Below, piece by piece: positions 1 through 11,023 of a stretch of 64,000 nt of DNA. The position numbers were made by a program, and so were the translations under genes. Source of the DNA: Agapanthus africanus (Eukaryota; Streptophyta; Magnoliopsida; Asparagales; Amaryllidaceae). Every line of letters starts with the position of its first letter. Positions within the stretch are counted from its first letter, which is position 1. The notes beneath the pieces are model-generated. The model searched no databases. It saw only the letters and a program-made list of their open reading frames with translations, and was not told the origin of the DNA. The stretch spans positions 259,217,077 through 259,281,076 of the forward strand of contig CM057349.1 of assembly GCA_030015575.1 (NCBI GenBank). Reading direction: 5' to 3'.

Positions 1-1797
1 TTGGATTTCTCACTCTTTTTCATCAATCACCATTGATGAAGTTTTGCTTTCTTCATTGAAGAAGATGAAGAAGAAGAAGAAAGAATATTATGATAAGTTA
101 TTTAAAATGAAAAGAAAATGAAAACTTATCATAATGTAAACCATGGTCAAGTGTAGAGATTAAACCAAGGTTAGTTGGAATGGTTAGGGTTAAGGATGAG
201 ATAAGAATGGTTGACTTGATCAAAACTTCAAGAAGCTTCAACATAAAAACAAAATAAACCACCATCCTTAAAAATTTCCAAAATGAATATATAAACAAAT
301 AACTAAGTAAATAATCAAAACCCTAACCATTCATATAACCATGGTTTAATCTTTACACAAACCCAAGTGAGCAAGTATCATCAAACATGATACAAACTAG
401 TGTACAAAAATATATCACATATACAATGTGCACAAATCAAGTGAGAAAATCCATTAAAGTGAACCAATACTAGTTAATGCAGAGTAATATATCAAATATA
501 TAATTATACATTAAATCATTAAATCAACACTTGATTTAACGATCCGGTCATATCGCATATAACCGACTAGTATCCTATGTATCGGCTTATCGAATCAATA
601 CTTGATTCGATAACTAGGTTATATCGTATACAACCAATCGATACATTCATCGCGAGAATAGAATACGGTATCACATACACGCATTATTCTCGGTCCCGCA
701 CATATCTCATATGCGCTCCTATTTCGTTTCGCTTGAGCCAGGAAACCTCTGTGTAGTACTCTAAAGACTCGTCAATACGCCGGCAGCAGGTGATGATCAT
801 ATCAAACACCCACAAGCCGCAAGCGGTCTGCTAAACGTAACGGCCACCCGGGTATTGAGCGATCAGAAGAACGACGAGCAAGCCCGCTCACACTCCTGTG
901 AATCCAACCAGTAACACTTACCGTACAGTCCGGTCTCGTCGTCTGATATGTCGCATATCTCGCCTAGGGGTGGTAAACGTCAGACCCCAATAGCTCGATA
1001 AGTCGTGTCGATATGAGGTCTATAACAACTCGAGAAACTACTGGTAACACTTACCAGTATATCTCAGCAACCCTGGCCAGGGATTTCCGGTTATAGCCAA
1101 TCGAACACAGCGCAACATCAACTCCCTATACCGGGAGAGACGAATCCCCTCCTATCACTCATTGCCTCCATGTGATTCGGGACTGTACCCAAAAACCACC
1201 GTTTTGCATGCCCTCTTGGACGTGGTAAGATGGAAATCAAAGCACAGTGGGAACCACACAAGCACAGTGGGAACCACACAAGACGATCTCGGGTCAACAG
1301 ACTACTCTGTACCAGTGTCACCAGAGAACTGCCATCTGACGTAAGGTATAATACCATCTGGGAGTTCTCGGCGAGTCCGTCCAGTGTACCCAGTCTCCAC
1401 TGAGCACCCGTACATCATCTCTGATGTCAAACACCAATGGATATGGGATCATCCATCGCCCATCTGTATGGGTCGAGAAGGTATACGCTAGTCTACACTG
1501 GTATATCGATGCCCCGTCTCGATACACCCACGACTAGGGACTTTGAAGGATGTACTTATGGACTACCATGTCCCCACTAGTATGATCTGCATCACAGTCC
1601 AGGTAGTCAAGTACACATCCTAAGGCCTTTACCAACATGTAACAGAGAGACAATCAGTGTACACGTTAAGGTAAAGAGTAACCAGATAGCGTACTATCAT
1701 GTCGAGCAAGAAAGTCCTCCCTATATATGTCCAAGCATCCATTACAATATACATCCTATGTATAGTAATGGCCTCTAGGGCATACATATAACTAACA
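1..1797 (-). repeat. Copia (Angela-like) LTR, family A, partial copy (A')
   Basis: Matches the LTRs of element A (33618-35833 and 41824-44030) from about 425 bases inside their left end to the terminal ACTAACA, so the window opens inside this LTR. Read on the minus strand it begins TGTTAGTTATATG and carries the CCCTAGAGGC block typical of Angela/BARE-like LTR starts. The next bases (1798 on) are Gypsy LTR rather than a polypurine tract, so this is the outer edge of a 5' LTR or a solo LTR; the rest lies left of the window. No gene here. Expected target duplication on this side is aacga (1798-1802); its partner is out of view. Confidence 0.85.
1241..1280. repeat. 20-bp perfect tandem duplication inside the A' LTR
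   Basis: The unit AGCACAGTGGGAACCACACA occurs twice without a gap. The other family A LTRs (around 35288 and 43494) have one copy followed by a different short segment, so the duplication is private to this copy. Confidence 0.9.
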
Positions 1798-4086
1798 AAC
1801 GAAAGGTAAGGAAACCGTCTAACATCTGAGTCAATACATATATAAATAATAGTTGGTGATCCCGCCTCAATAGTATCATATACGATACAAAATCTATAAT
1901 ATGACATCCTCAAGTCAAGAGTGCGGATCTATCATCAATATATAGCTCGTACGTAAATCCGTCGTACGACATCCCAAATCTGGATACGGGTCAAAGTCAC
2001 ATCAATCACACTATTCATCTGGTATCATCTTTATCAAATTTCATGATCCGGGATACTGACCTACGTCTAGTACAATACTAATACCATCTAAGCATATGCA
2101 TGTGCGTGTATGAAACACTACGTCAAAGGACTCGCTAAAACATCATGTCGTATCTCAAATACAAACCCTGTCATATCACCGAGCTCACGGCCTCAAATCC
2201 AATCTCATCGACTCATCTCATATCCCCAGTACTATCCTCAAATCCAGTATATGAACACATAGTCCTATACCCATGTGTAAATATACACATCCCCATATAC
2301 GCACAGGTAAAAGAAAGAATGTATGCAAGTATGTGTGTGCGTGTGTATGGGTGCAACCTCTACTCTAGGGTCTCGCAACTAACACTTAAATCAATCCAAG
2401 AATACCTAGAATCCATCTTTATCATCGATAAACTTAAATCAACATATAAAATATATATGCGTGTATACGTATTCGTATACATCACAACGAACTGTGGGGG
2501 TGCTATACGCCATCCACCCGACTTCCTCCGTAGATATAATCTACTCACCTTGGTTCTTGTGTGTCGGTGTCGATGTCGCCTTCATCTTCTTCATTGTATG
2601 AAACCTTCATGAAGGTACCTACAAAAATAACACAATCGCAAAAGCACATGAAAATCACATCGGAAAACCCAAAACGACACGCTAAGGCCTATAGGTTAGA
2701 AGCTATGGACTACGCTTCCAACACCATCAACAACCCTCGATATCGTCGTACAAACGTCAAGTGATTGAGGTAAAACACAATTACGCAAATCCAAAATTCA
2801 AAATACGAGAAACGAAACCTCGAATCAAAACAACAACTATTGTAAATGGCCCCAGATTCTACCTTAGGTCAAATCAGCCAATTTTGCACATGCCAAGGGT
2901 CAAATTTACTGGAGATAAGGCCCTGAAACAAAAATGAAGCATTTCCAACCTGCTCTGGCCGCAATTTGTGGCCAGAAGGAATTAATTTGCGACCTGAAAG
3001 AGGGAGTGGGGGCTAGGGTTTTGGGTGATGGTTCCTTGGTGCCTGTATGTCTCCCTGTGTTTGCAATAAAATTTTCAGAGGCTCCGGGTGTTAGCAGATT
3101 TCATAATACATTCACAGAATCCACACTTCTTTCGATATCGGGTTTCTAAATCCGTATTCCGGGGTTCTAGTCTCTGGTTTGGGTCTGAATTCCGGCACTA
3201 AGGGGTTTGTGTGGCCTCTACTAGGCTTAATTACACATCACAACTCAAGAATTCTATAAACCCTTACTAAAATTTCCCAAGTCTCACTAATCGACACCAA
3301 ATCGGTTCTAATTTAACATGGAGGCAAAAGCAATAGAAATACTAGACTAATGGCTCAGAAAATACCTCATTTGGCAACTCAAGAAAATTCTTGAGTTGCC
3401 CCAAGTGTCCAAAATGCAAGCTTTCTTGGTCTAATGTGTTGCTTGAGAGCTTATGCACATATTTTATGAAGACGAGTTGGGATTTTGATGAGGGAAATGA
3501 GGTGTTTGTGAGGGTTTGATGAAGAGGGAGGTGAGGGGAGCAGCAGCAACAACAAGGGAGTTGAGGGGAGAGATGATGAGGGTGAAGGAATGAAGGAGGA
3601 AAGTCCAAGGTCAAGGGTAACCCCTCTCACTCTCTCTCATGCCCATACCTCTATTCTTTAATCATATTCCATTTCTTTTCTTTTCTATTCTATTTTCCCT
3701 CTCTCCTCAATAGTGAACCCAAAGCAAATAATGAAAAATGATGATAAAGCCATGTAGGAAAATTTAACACAAGTGTGAAAATGATATGTGCACAAAACAC
3801 GCTTAAAGTCCGATTAGCGATTTTTAATCGCGATTAGCACTAAAATAGTGTCAAATAAATCACAAATTCTTATAATTTGCATGAATCTCATAAAACACCC
3901 TCTTTTTTAGTAATTTCCAAATTTTTCCAAATTTTTCCCAATTTATCGGTATTTAATAATACCGTCCTATTAAAATATTCAATATTTTATTATTAAATTA
4001 TAAAAATTCCCATAAAATATTCAATATTTTATTATTAAATTATAAAAATTCCCAAAAATAATATTTTATTTTTCTGAAATGTTACA
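1798..4086 (-). repeat. Ty3/Gypsy LTR, family E, partial copy (E1)
   Basis: Collinear with both LTRs of E2 (24560-26581 and 30037-44566 without the nested element A): the same GATCTCGCCTCAATAG-type opening, the CTGGCCGC hairpin near 2954-2976, then the AT-rich tail ending GTTACA at 4086. On the minus strand it therefore starts TGTAAC. The tail has a local repeat of an AATATTTTATTATTAAATTA block (about 3975-4045). Its left portion is interrupted by A' and runs out of the window. The sequence right of 4086 is Copia LTR, so 4086 is the outer end of the 5' LTR of a minus-strand element, or of a solo LTR. Only noncoding shadows of open frames are present. Confidence 0.8.
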
Positions 4087-5607
4087 ACATGAGAGCTTTT
4101 AGGGTTTGAGGAAGAAGATGAAGACTTGAGGAGAGAGAAAGTGTTTGTGATAATGTTAATGAATAATTACTCGTGCTTGAATAATATGAAGCATACAAAT
4201 ATCTCTTGATAAATATCTTGTAAGCTTCATTCAATTCAAAATGGTGAATCACCTCATGAGTCATGGTTCATTTAATGAAAACCTCCAACTCATCTCCTCC
4301 ACCTCATTTGTGTTTAATCCAAAAAGAAATAAACCCTAATGAGTCATCTTCTTCTAGAAACTTCCCGACAAATTACGAGACTGCCCCTACCATCCGTATT
4401 TAAGAAAAACATGGATAAACTGAGACTAAATAAATCCATCAGTATAATACTAGAATCTGGGTTAAACCAAAGCCCACTAGTATTATCTGCCCGATCATAG
4501 TACGTGTACAAGTGTACGTAAGTGATCGCGGTGCTGCCGTAAAACCATACGGCCTCTACACCTTTTGCCCGGTGCAGGGAAAATCTCTGTTTACGTTGGC
4601 AGTGGGTTTAACTACAGGCCATAAGCGGTACTAGCCGTACGTAACGGTCCCCAGGTAGATGTCGATAAGAAGGCCGATGAGGTAACTCATCCGAACTCCT
4701 ACCGCCTGTATGTGACAATCTCCGTACAGTCCGGTCTGTTCGTCTAAGAGTATCGCATATCGGGCCTAGGGGGATGGTGAACGTCAGACCCCTAATAGCG
4801 GTATAAGTCGTGTCGGAGTGTAGCCCAGAACACCCTGAGAAACTACTGGAACACCTACCAGTAAATCTCACTTGCCGTGGCCACGGACCTTTGTGTAATG
4901 GCTCTCCAACACAATGCGATATCAACCCCCAATACCAGGAGAGACGAATCCTGTCTAACCGCCACTGCCTCCAAGTGCTTCGGGACTGCAACCAACTACT
5001 ACCTGTTTGCATGACTCCTTTGAGCCGTGGTAGGGTAGTGATCAAAGTACAGTGGGAACACACTCGAGGCGAAGTAGCAGTGTCAAGTCGACGGACTAAG
5101 CTGTACTCATGTCACATGGGAACTGCTACCTGACGACAGGTATAATAACCATCAGCAGTTCCCGGCGAGTCCTGTCCAGTGTACCCGTAACCTAACGAGC
5201 ACCTGTATACTATCTCCAGTACGACGTACTGATGGCTGTGGGACAAACCATCTCCCAACCTGGGATGAGAAACGTATACACCAGTCCACTCCGGAGTATC
5301 GATGCCCCGTCTCGATAATCCTACGACCAGGGACCTGTATAAGGATGCGCTTGTAGATTACCCAGCCCCTACTAGTGTGACTGCCATCACAACGCTGGTA
5401 ATCAGGCAAAGATCCTAAGGGCTCTACTAATATGTATAAGCGATATGCTAAAAGAAACATAGGCACATATCTGAGTAGAAACAAACTAAGTAGAATACTA
5501 CCATTTTTAGCAAGACTGTCAATAAAACTGTGAATATCCCAAGCTCCCATTAGTAATATACAAGCCAGTATGATACAATAATGGCCTCTAGGGCATATAC
5601 ACTAACA
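4087..5607 (-). repeat. Copia (Angela-like) LTR, family B-like, partial (B')
   Basis: Resembles the B LTRs (11024-12917, 18890-20784) from about 0.38 kb inside them to the terminal ACTAACA. It includes the conserved core GTACAGTCCGGTC (near 4713) and the ATGGCCTCTAGGGCATAT end. E1 interrupts it on the left; on the right it abuts Gypsy LTR I. Noncoding. More diverged from B than the two B LTRs are from each other, so it is a separate, older insertion. Confidence 0.8.
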
Positions 5608-5794
5608 CGATCAGAGTATGCGGCGCCTGAGATGAGATAGATATGTGGGCCGATCTGAGTATGCGGCGCTTGAGATATGAGGATTTACGTGTCGATACTG
5701 GACATGGGTTTTCTTGATGTTTCGAGTGTCGATGTTGGACACTCAGGTTCCATGATATTGATGTGTCGTTGATGGACACACGTTGGTTGATTTC
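5608..5794 (+). repeat. Ty3/Gypsy LTR I, left piece
   Basis: Reads on the plus strand as the equivalent of E2 positions 31210-31020 reversed: GTGGGCCGAT, GATTTACGTG, then the GTGTCGATG-TTGGACACTC block. It is separated from the remainder (7267-8265) by element J. Removing J restores a sequence collinear with the E2 LTR. Confidence 0.75.
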
Positions 5795-7261
5795 TGATTG
5801 CTATGTTTTTGCGTATTTTTAATTACCGCAATCAAGACGGTTTCGCTTGGTAGCTAGCCGGTTGAGTACGGGTCGATCCACAGGGAGATGGAATCTTTTT
5901 CTTTATGTTTTAACGAGTTAATCCGATTAAGTCGGGTTTTGTTTTAAGATCTACGAATAAGATAAAAGGTGATAAAATACTTGGTAGGGTTAGGATTAGG
6001 TTAGTTCGAGTTTAGGAATTTCTCACTTCTTTCAATGCCTTAGTTATAAATATCGTTGTTAAGGTAGTCGGCAACAACGGGGATTAGCACGGCTAGGAAG
6101 AAACTTACAAGTCTAAGCTAGGCTTTCCATGCTTTGTTTCTTCCTTTTGGTCCTTGTCCGTCCGTTCTTGGCTCTTAACCCTTACCTCCAGTTAATTCAA
6201 CCACAACCGGTCTAACTAGAGAATCACCGCTATCATGTAGGATAGGGTGCCGTAGTGAGCCGATTATGGTTCAATTAAAGCGAGTCCGAACTTAATATGA
6301 CGGGCAAAGAAAGGAGTGAGAGAGATTTCCTTCTCTCAAACCTTCCTTCTCCTGCCCTAACAAGTGAGGAATTACTCACTCATTAAAAAGATAATAATAA
6401 AACAAAAGGGATGGTAGAAAGAATTTATGTTTAAGAAGAATTTTACAACTAGCTATTTGAGACCTCACCTAGGCAAGAATCTTACTCAAGCATCATCGTT
6501 ATTAAAAAGAAATATAAAAGAATAAAAGACAAGAAAAACACTTATTTAATTCTACGTCTAAGTTGACAAATGAAAATTGCAGATAAAAAAATGCGATAAG
6601 AAAATGCGAGACAAATAAAAATAAAGACTTACTTTTATTGATGACCTCTCAAAAAACTCTCTACAATTTTGCATTAAGAAAGATAAAGAACATAATTAAA
6701 ATTCTAAATTCTAAAACTAAAAAGAGGCATAATAATTTGTCTTTGAACCTCCTATTTATAGATAGGAAAACCCTAGGTTTACATTCTGATCCATACACGA
6801 AATTACAGAACTACCTCAAGAGAGCCGAGTCAATGTACCGACACTACCACCAACACGTGCATTGCATGGCCGCGGAACTGCGGCAGAAGTACCTGTTTGG
6901 CCGTGGTTCCGCGGCCATATGGTGGAATCTTGGGTCCATCTTTTCAGGTCTTCTACCAGTTGCTTTTATCTTCTGTTTGGTACACTTGGTTTCTGAAAAG
7001 ATCTTCTGTTCTCTTCCAGATATTCAGCAGTAGACTTTTGCCTTGAACTCCGCTTGAACTGGTATGCGGCATCATGCGGATCAGTATTCATCTGTTATTG
7101 GTCGTAGTCCCACATTTGTTGCTACTTTTCACGAATCTCACTGTAAAGAGCTGAGAACCTGTAACCTGCAACTATTTAGCAGACATGGATCAAAAGCACC
7201 TATTTATATGCAATGTGATTAAGAATGGGCGATATAACAATGCAAAAATCTGATATGAACA
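5795..7261. mobile_element. Element J, 1.47 kb solo-LTR-like insertion
   Basis: Starts TGATTGC, ends GAACA, and is flanked by a 5-bp direct duplication ATTTC (5790-5794 and 7262-7266). Taking it out joins Gypsy LTR I into a sequence collinear with the homologous E2 LTR around 31010-31030, which acts as an empty-site control. Near its left end it carries a GTCGATCCACAGGGAG stretch, like repeats common in plant LTR ends. It holds no recognisable protein; the open frame at 6638-7033 looks spurious. It contains a strong inverted repeat at 6866-6918. TG...CA ends and a 5-bp duplication fit a solo LTR; the superfamily is not resolved. Confidence 0.7.
6866..6918. repeat. GC-rich inverted repeat in J
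   Basis: ATGGCCGCGGAAC at 6866-6878 is the exact reverse complement of 6906-6918. The stem extends to about 18 pairs with two mismatches around a ~17 nt loop. It shares the CCGCGGAAC core with the leader hairpins of the Copia elements. Confidence 0.85.
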
Positions 7262-7266
7262 ATTTC

Positions 7267-8265
7267 CTCATACATACAGGCATATGTTTTCATGATGATT
7301 CAAGTGTCGATGTTGGACACTCAGGTTCCATGATATTGTTTGTGTCGTTGATGGATACGTGGATGATATCCACAAGCATGCAGGCATATTTTTCAGATGT
7401 TATTTATATATGTCATTCGCGTTGATTCGATTGTTGACATATAGGCATACATGGTCACTCTAGATTCATAATATTACCTTCATGATATAGTATGACCTAG
7501 GAAATCGTTGTTTTATTCGATTTCTACCTGCTGATGTTTTCTACTCACAAGTTGGGAACTCACCCCCGTTGTGCCACAGTTCTTGCAGGTTTGACCGCTT
7601 GGGATCAGTAGCGGTATCGCTGGCACACGGCTTCATCCAGGGTGTTTTGCTTTGGTAGGTGGGACACATATTGGATCGTGCCCACTCTCGTACTTTTACA
7701 TTCTGTTGTATCTAGATAAACTCCATCAATCAAAAACTAGACTTTGTGTATTGGTAGACCTAGTCAGACTTGTGTGGTTGCGAGACTTAGAGTGATAGTT
7801 GCATGTTCTCTTCCTTTGTGTTTTGATGTCTCGCTTTATTATTTGTTCTTTCTGTGTTTGATCTTCACCGTTGGGCGTTGTATATATATATATATATATA
7901 TTGCTTACTTGCATGGTCGTGTTTCCACCGTTTGGCGAAGAGCTAGCTCCCGCTTGGGGATGCCTATATATATATTGCTTGTATGTGGTTTTGGATCAAA
8001 ATTTACAAGGGAGGTGCTGCCCAAATTTTTAAAAGGACGAAAAATGTTTTCAACTAGTATATAATCCACTTGCATTTTCATATATCATTATTTATGCAGT
8101 TAAAGAAAAACTTGATTTCATTATACCTTTATTTCAAAACTGCACCTCTACTATTTTCCGCAAAAAGGTTTAGATTTCTGAGCTTCAGCTTACTTGAATT
8201 ACGTTACGCCTTTAGACGTTGCTTGATTTAAGTGCCGGTCATGGGCTGAATTCCGGGTCGTGACA
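7267..8265 (+). repeat. Ty3/Gypsy LTR I, right piece with LTR end
   Basis: Continues LTR I after J. It contains the conserved CACCCCCGTTGTGCCACAG block (7561-7579), a TA microsatellite near 7880-7900, the ACGCCTTTAGACGTTGC segment, and the terminal GGGTCGTGACA. The same end is seen in F (52605) and, on the other strand, E2 (30037). It is followed by Copia leader, not a primer-binding site, so it is a 3' LTR or solo LTR. No gene. Confidence 0.75.
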
Positions 8266-9234
8266 TCGCCTTTCGTTCTAGGCTAAAACGAAAAACAGAA
8301 ATTCTAGTATATCCAATATATTCATCTGTGTTGCTATGATCTGTGATCTGGAATGCCTATTATTGTGTGAGACGAATGGCTATATATATATATATAATAA
8401 ACATTGCTTATGTTTTGCACCCGCGCTAGTCCAGCCCCTACTCTGCCGTTAGTTAAGTAACCTAACGGTGCATGACGGGGCCCGTGGCGAATGCGGATGG
8501 CATAAGAATACGTTCTATTTTCGTTTCTTTTCTGCAACGATAAGGTTAAATGATGGGACCGTATTAATACTGATTAATGCAAGGAAAACAATTTAAAGTT
8601 TAAATCGTTGGAACGATTTCAAAACCACTCGGTTTTCTTGAAAAACAACTTTTAAATGCGGAGCCTAAACTACTCCTTTTAAAAGCTATCATGGTTCCAT
8701 CGACTATATCAAGTTCATTACATTCACGGTTTCGCCAAAACCATCTGTAGCCCTCCGTCATTTCAGATGGGTATTCAGCAGTATTCAAGCTATGTATTTT
8801 GACCTTCGCCAAGGCATAGTGATTGGTAGCTGCTGGGTATTCATTTGTAGTATAGATAGATGCGTTTATTTGGGACATTCGTACAGCTATTTTGGCCTTC
8901 GTCAAGGGTTTGTACGGATAGGTTCAAATATACCTGGATAATAACGGGTAGAACTTAACTTGCGTCTTATGATATGTTGTCCTTTGTCAAGGTCATAAGC
9001 GCCTGGACCAAAAATCCACATCGGGTGTTTCAAAGGAAAATGAAACTTGCTAGTGTTGCATACCATTTAGAGTGATGATTTTAGTAGGATTCCTTTAAGG
9101 TTGTCACATGATGATATTTGGATCGCGATCCTACTGTAAGTATCCTCTACTCTTCGAGAGATTTTTTTACTAAATTATAAACAAAGTAGGTGCCTAGAAC
9201 GGTGTTAGCAGGGCTGTTCCTCCAGGGAAAAGAG
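8266..9234 (+). mobile_element. Copia (Angela-like) leader fragment H, plus orientation
   Basis: This is the reverse complement of the leader of element B, running as B 18050 down to 17140. Shared landmarks are the GATCTGTGATCTGGAATGCC segment, the CGTTAG/CTAACG stem (8446-8468), the GCGAATGCGGATGGCATAAG block, the TGACGGAGGGCTAC homologue near 8750, and three inverted repeats with a GTCAA-type core (8790-8999). It ends with a GAAAGGTGTCAGCGG-like region next to C. Neither LTR nor gag of this copy is in view. It is the oldest layer here, the target of both I (left) and C (right). Confidence 0.75.
8790..8999 (+). repeat. Leader inverted-repeat array in H
   Basis: Stems CTATG/CATAG (8790-8819) and CTTATGA/TCATAAG (8966-8999), with a middle member near 8890-8925, each around a TTGRC-like/GTCAA pair. 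Homologous to the arrays in A, B, D and G1. Confidence 0.7.
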
Positions 9235-11023
9235 TGTAGGGTTCCCTAAGGCGATCGCTGGGTTTCGGGAGGCATCGACCATGCCGTTTTCAAAAAATTG
9301 GCATACTAAAGAACCCTAACGCTAGAATCTAAACTAGAGAATTAGACGAACAAGCATGTAAACATCTTTACATCTAAGTGAACAAGGAATACAACCTTTA
9401 TAGACCGGTCCTCCACTTCAATAGCTCCGTGTAGTAGTCCCTTCGCTCCAAGTAGTGATCTCCCGGACTCTAGTGAAACTCCACAGGGTGAAATGAATAA
9501 GCTTGCTTGAAGTCTTCGAAACCGAAGATGATCTACGTCGAGGAGACACTAACTCAAGATACCTCTTTACTTAGTGATGAACTTGGTGAAGAAACACCCC
9601 AATCTAAATGGCTAGTAGAGAAGAGGTTGATGAAGTAGGAATTTTGCTCACTTTAGAAATAATTTTCTCACTATATTTCTGCACCTCTCATGAAGCTAGA
9701 AAGCTTTTGGAGATGAGGAAGAAGATGAAGTGTGAATGGAATAATGAGTGAGAATAGCAACCATGGGTGAGTTAGTGTCATACACTAGCTCATGTAGAGA
9801 ATAAACTATGGCTAAACAATAATGGCTGGGTTAATAAATATCTTCAAGTAAAACAAAATGAGTGGACTTGGTCAATGATTCCACAAGCTTCTACAAGCTT
9901 CAACCATGTGACAATTTCTAACTAATTTGATTTACTTTAAATAAACAAAACCTTACATTATTATAAGCATGGTGTGAGTCTCATACACCCATGTAGCATG
10001 TGGCATCAAGCATGACACAAAAGATGTACATTAATATATATCACATATATACTAAGTGTACACTAGTGAGAAAAAGAATTTTTTAAGTGAGCTAATATTA
10101 GTTAATGTAAGATAATATATCAAATATATAATTATACATTAAATTATGAAATCAACACTTGATTTAATAATCCGGCTATATCACATACAACCGACTAATA
10201 TCAAATGTATCAACTTGTCGAATCAACACTTGATTCGACAGCCCGGCTATATCACATATAACCGTCCGATATCACATATCATGAAAATAGAATACAGTAG
10301 CACATACGCGTATTAATCTCGGTCCCGCACATATCACATATGTGCTCCTACTTCGTTTCGCTTAAGCCAGAAAACCTCTGTGTAGGACTCTAAAGACTCG
10401 TCAATATGCCGGCAGTAGGTGGTGATCATATCAGTCACCCACAAGCCGCAAGCGGTCTGCTAAACGTAACGGCCACCCGGGTATTGAGTGATCAGAAGAT
10501 CAACAAGCAAACCTGCTCATACTCCTGCGAATCCAATCAAGTAACACTACCGTACAGTCCGGTCTCTTCGTCAGATATGTCGCATATCACAGCCTGGGGG
10601 TGGTATAACGTCAGACCCCAATAGCCTGATAAGTCATGCCGATGCAAGGTCTATAACGGTTCGAGAAACTACTGGTAACACTTACCAGTAGATATCAGCA
10701 ACCCTGGCCAGGGATTTCCTGTTATGGCCAATCGAGCACAGCGCAACTCAACCCCCAATACCGGGAGAGACAAATCCTCTCCTATCGCTCATTGCCTCCA
10801 TGTGACTCTGGACTGTACCCAAAAACCACCGTTTTGCACGACTCAGTAGAGCCGTGGTAGGGTGGAAATCAAAGCACAGTGGGAGACACACAAGACTCTA
10901 TGACGATCTCGGGTCGACAGACTAACCTGTACGAGTGTCACCAGAGAACTGCTATCTGACGATAGGTACAATACCATCTAGGAGTTCTTGGGAAGTCCGT
11001 TCAGTGTACCCAGTCTCCACTGC
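9235..11023 (-). repeat. 3' LTR of Copia element C, left piece
   Basis: Begins TGTAGGGTTCCC at 9235 and follows the family layout: GCATCGACCATGCC, an AT-rich block, GCATATAACCG, then the conserved core GTACAGTCCGGTC near 10551. The young element B interrupts it at 11023; it resumes at 20785. The combined length is about 2.19 kb, normal for this set. On the minus strand this is the 3' end of element C. Confidence 0.85.

Larger units (their letters stand above)
5735..7366 (+). repeat. ~94-bp tandem repeat in LTR I, split by J
   Basis: A ~55-base block around GTGTCGATGTTGGACACTCA is present at 5735-5790 and again at 7301-7356. With J removed the period is about 94 bp. E2 has only one full unit plus a weaker half unit at this place. 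Confidence 0.65.

Noticed and set aside
2145-2612. 155-codon open frame in E1
   Set aside because: Lies in a Gypsy LTR; the frame is not preserved in the E2 LTRs and has no recognisable domain.
8266-9240. Inverted duplication of the B leader next to C
   Set aside because: H is diverged from the leader of B and has its own junctions with I and C, so it is an older element in the opposite orientation rather than a local inverted duplication.
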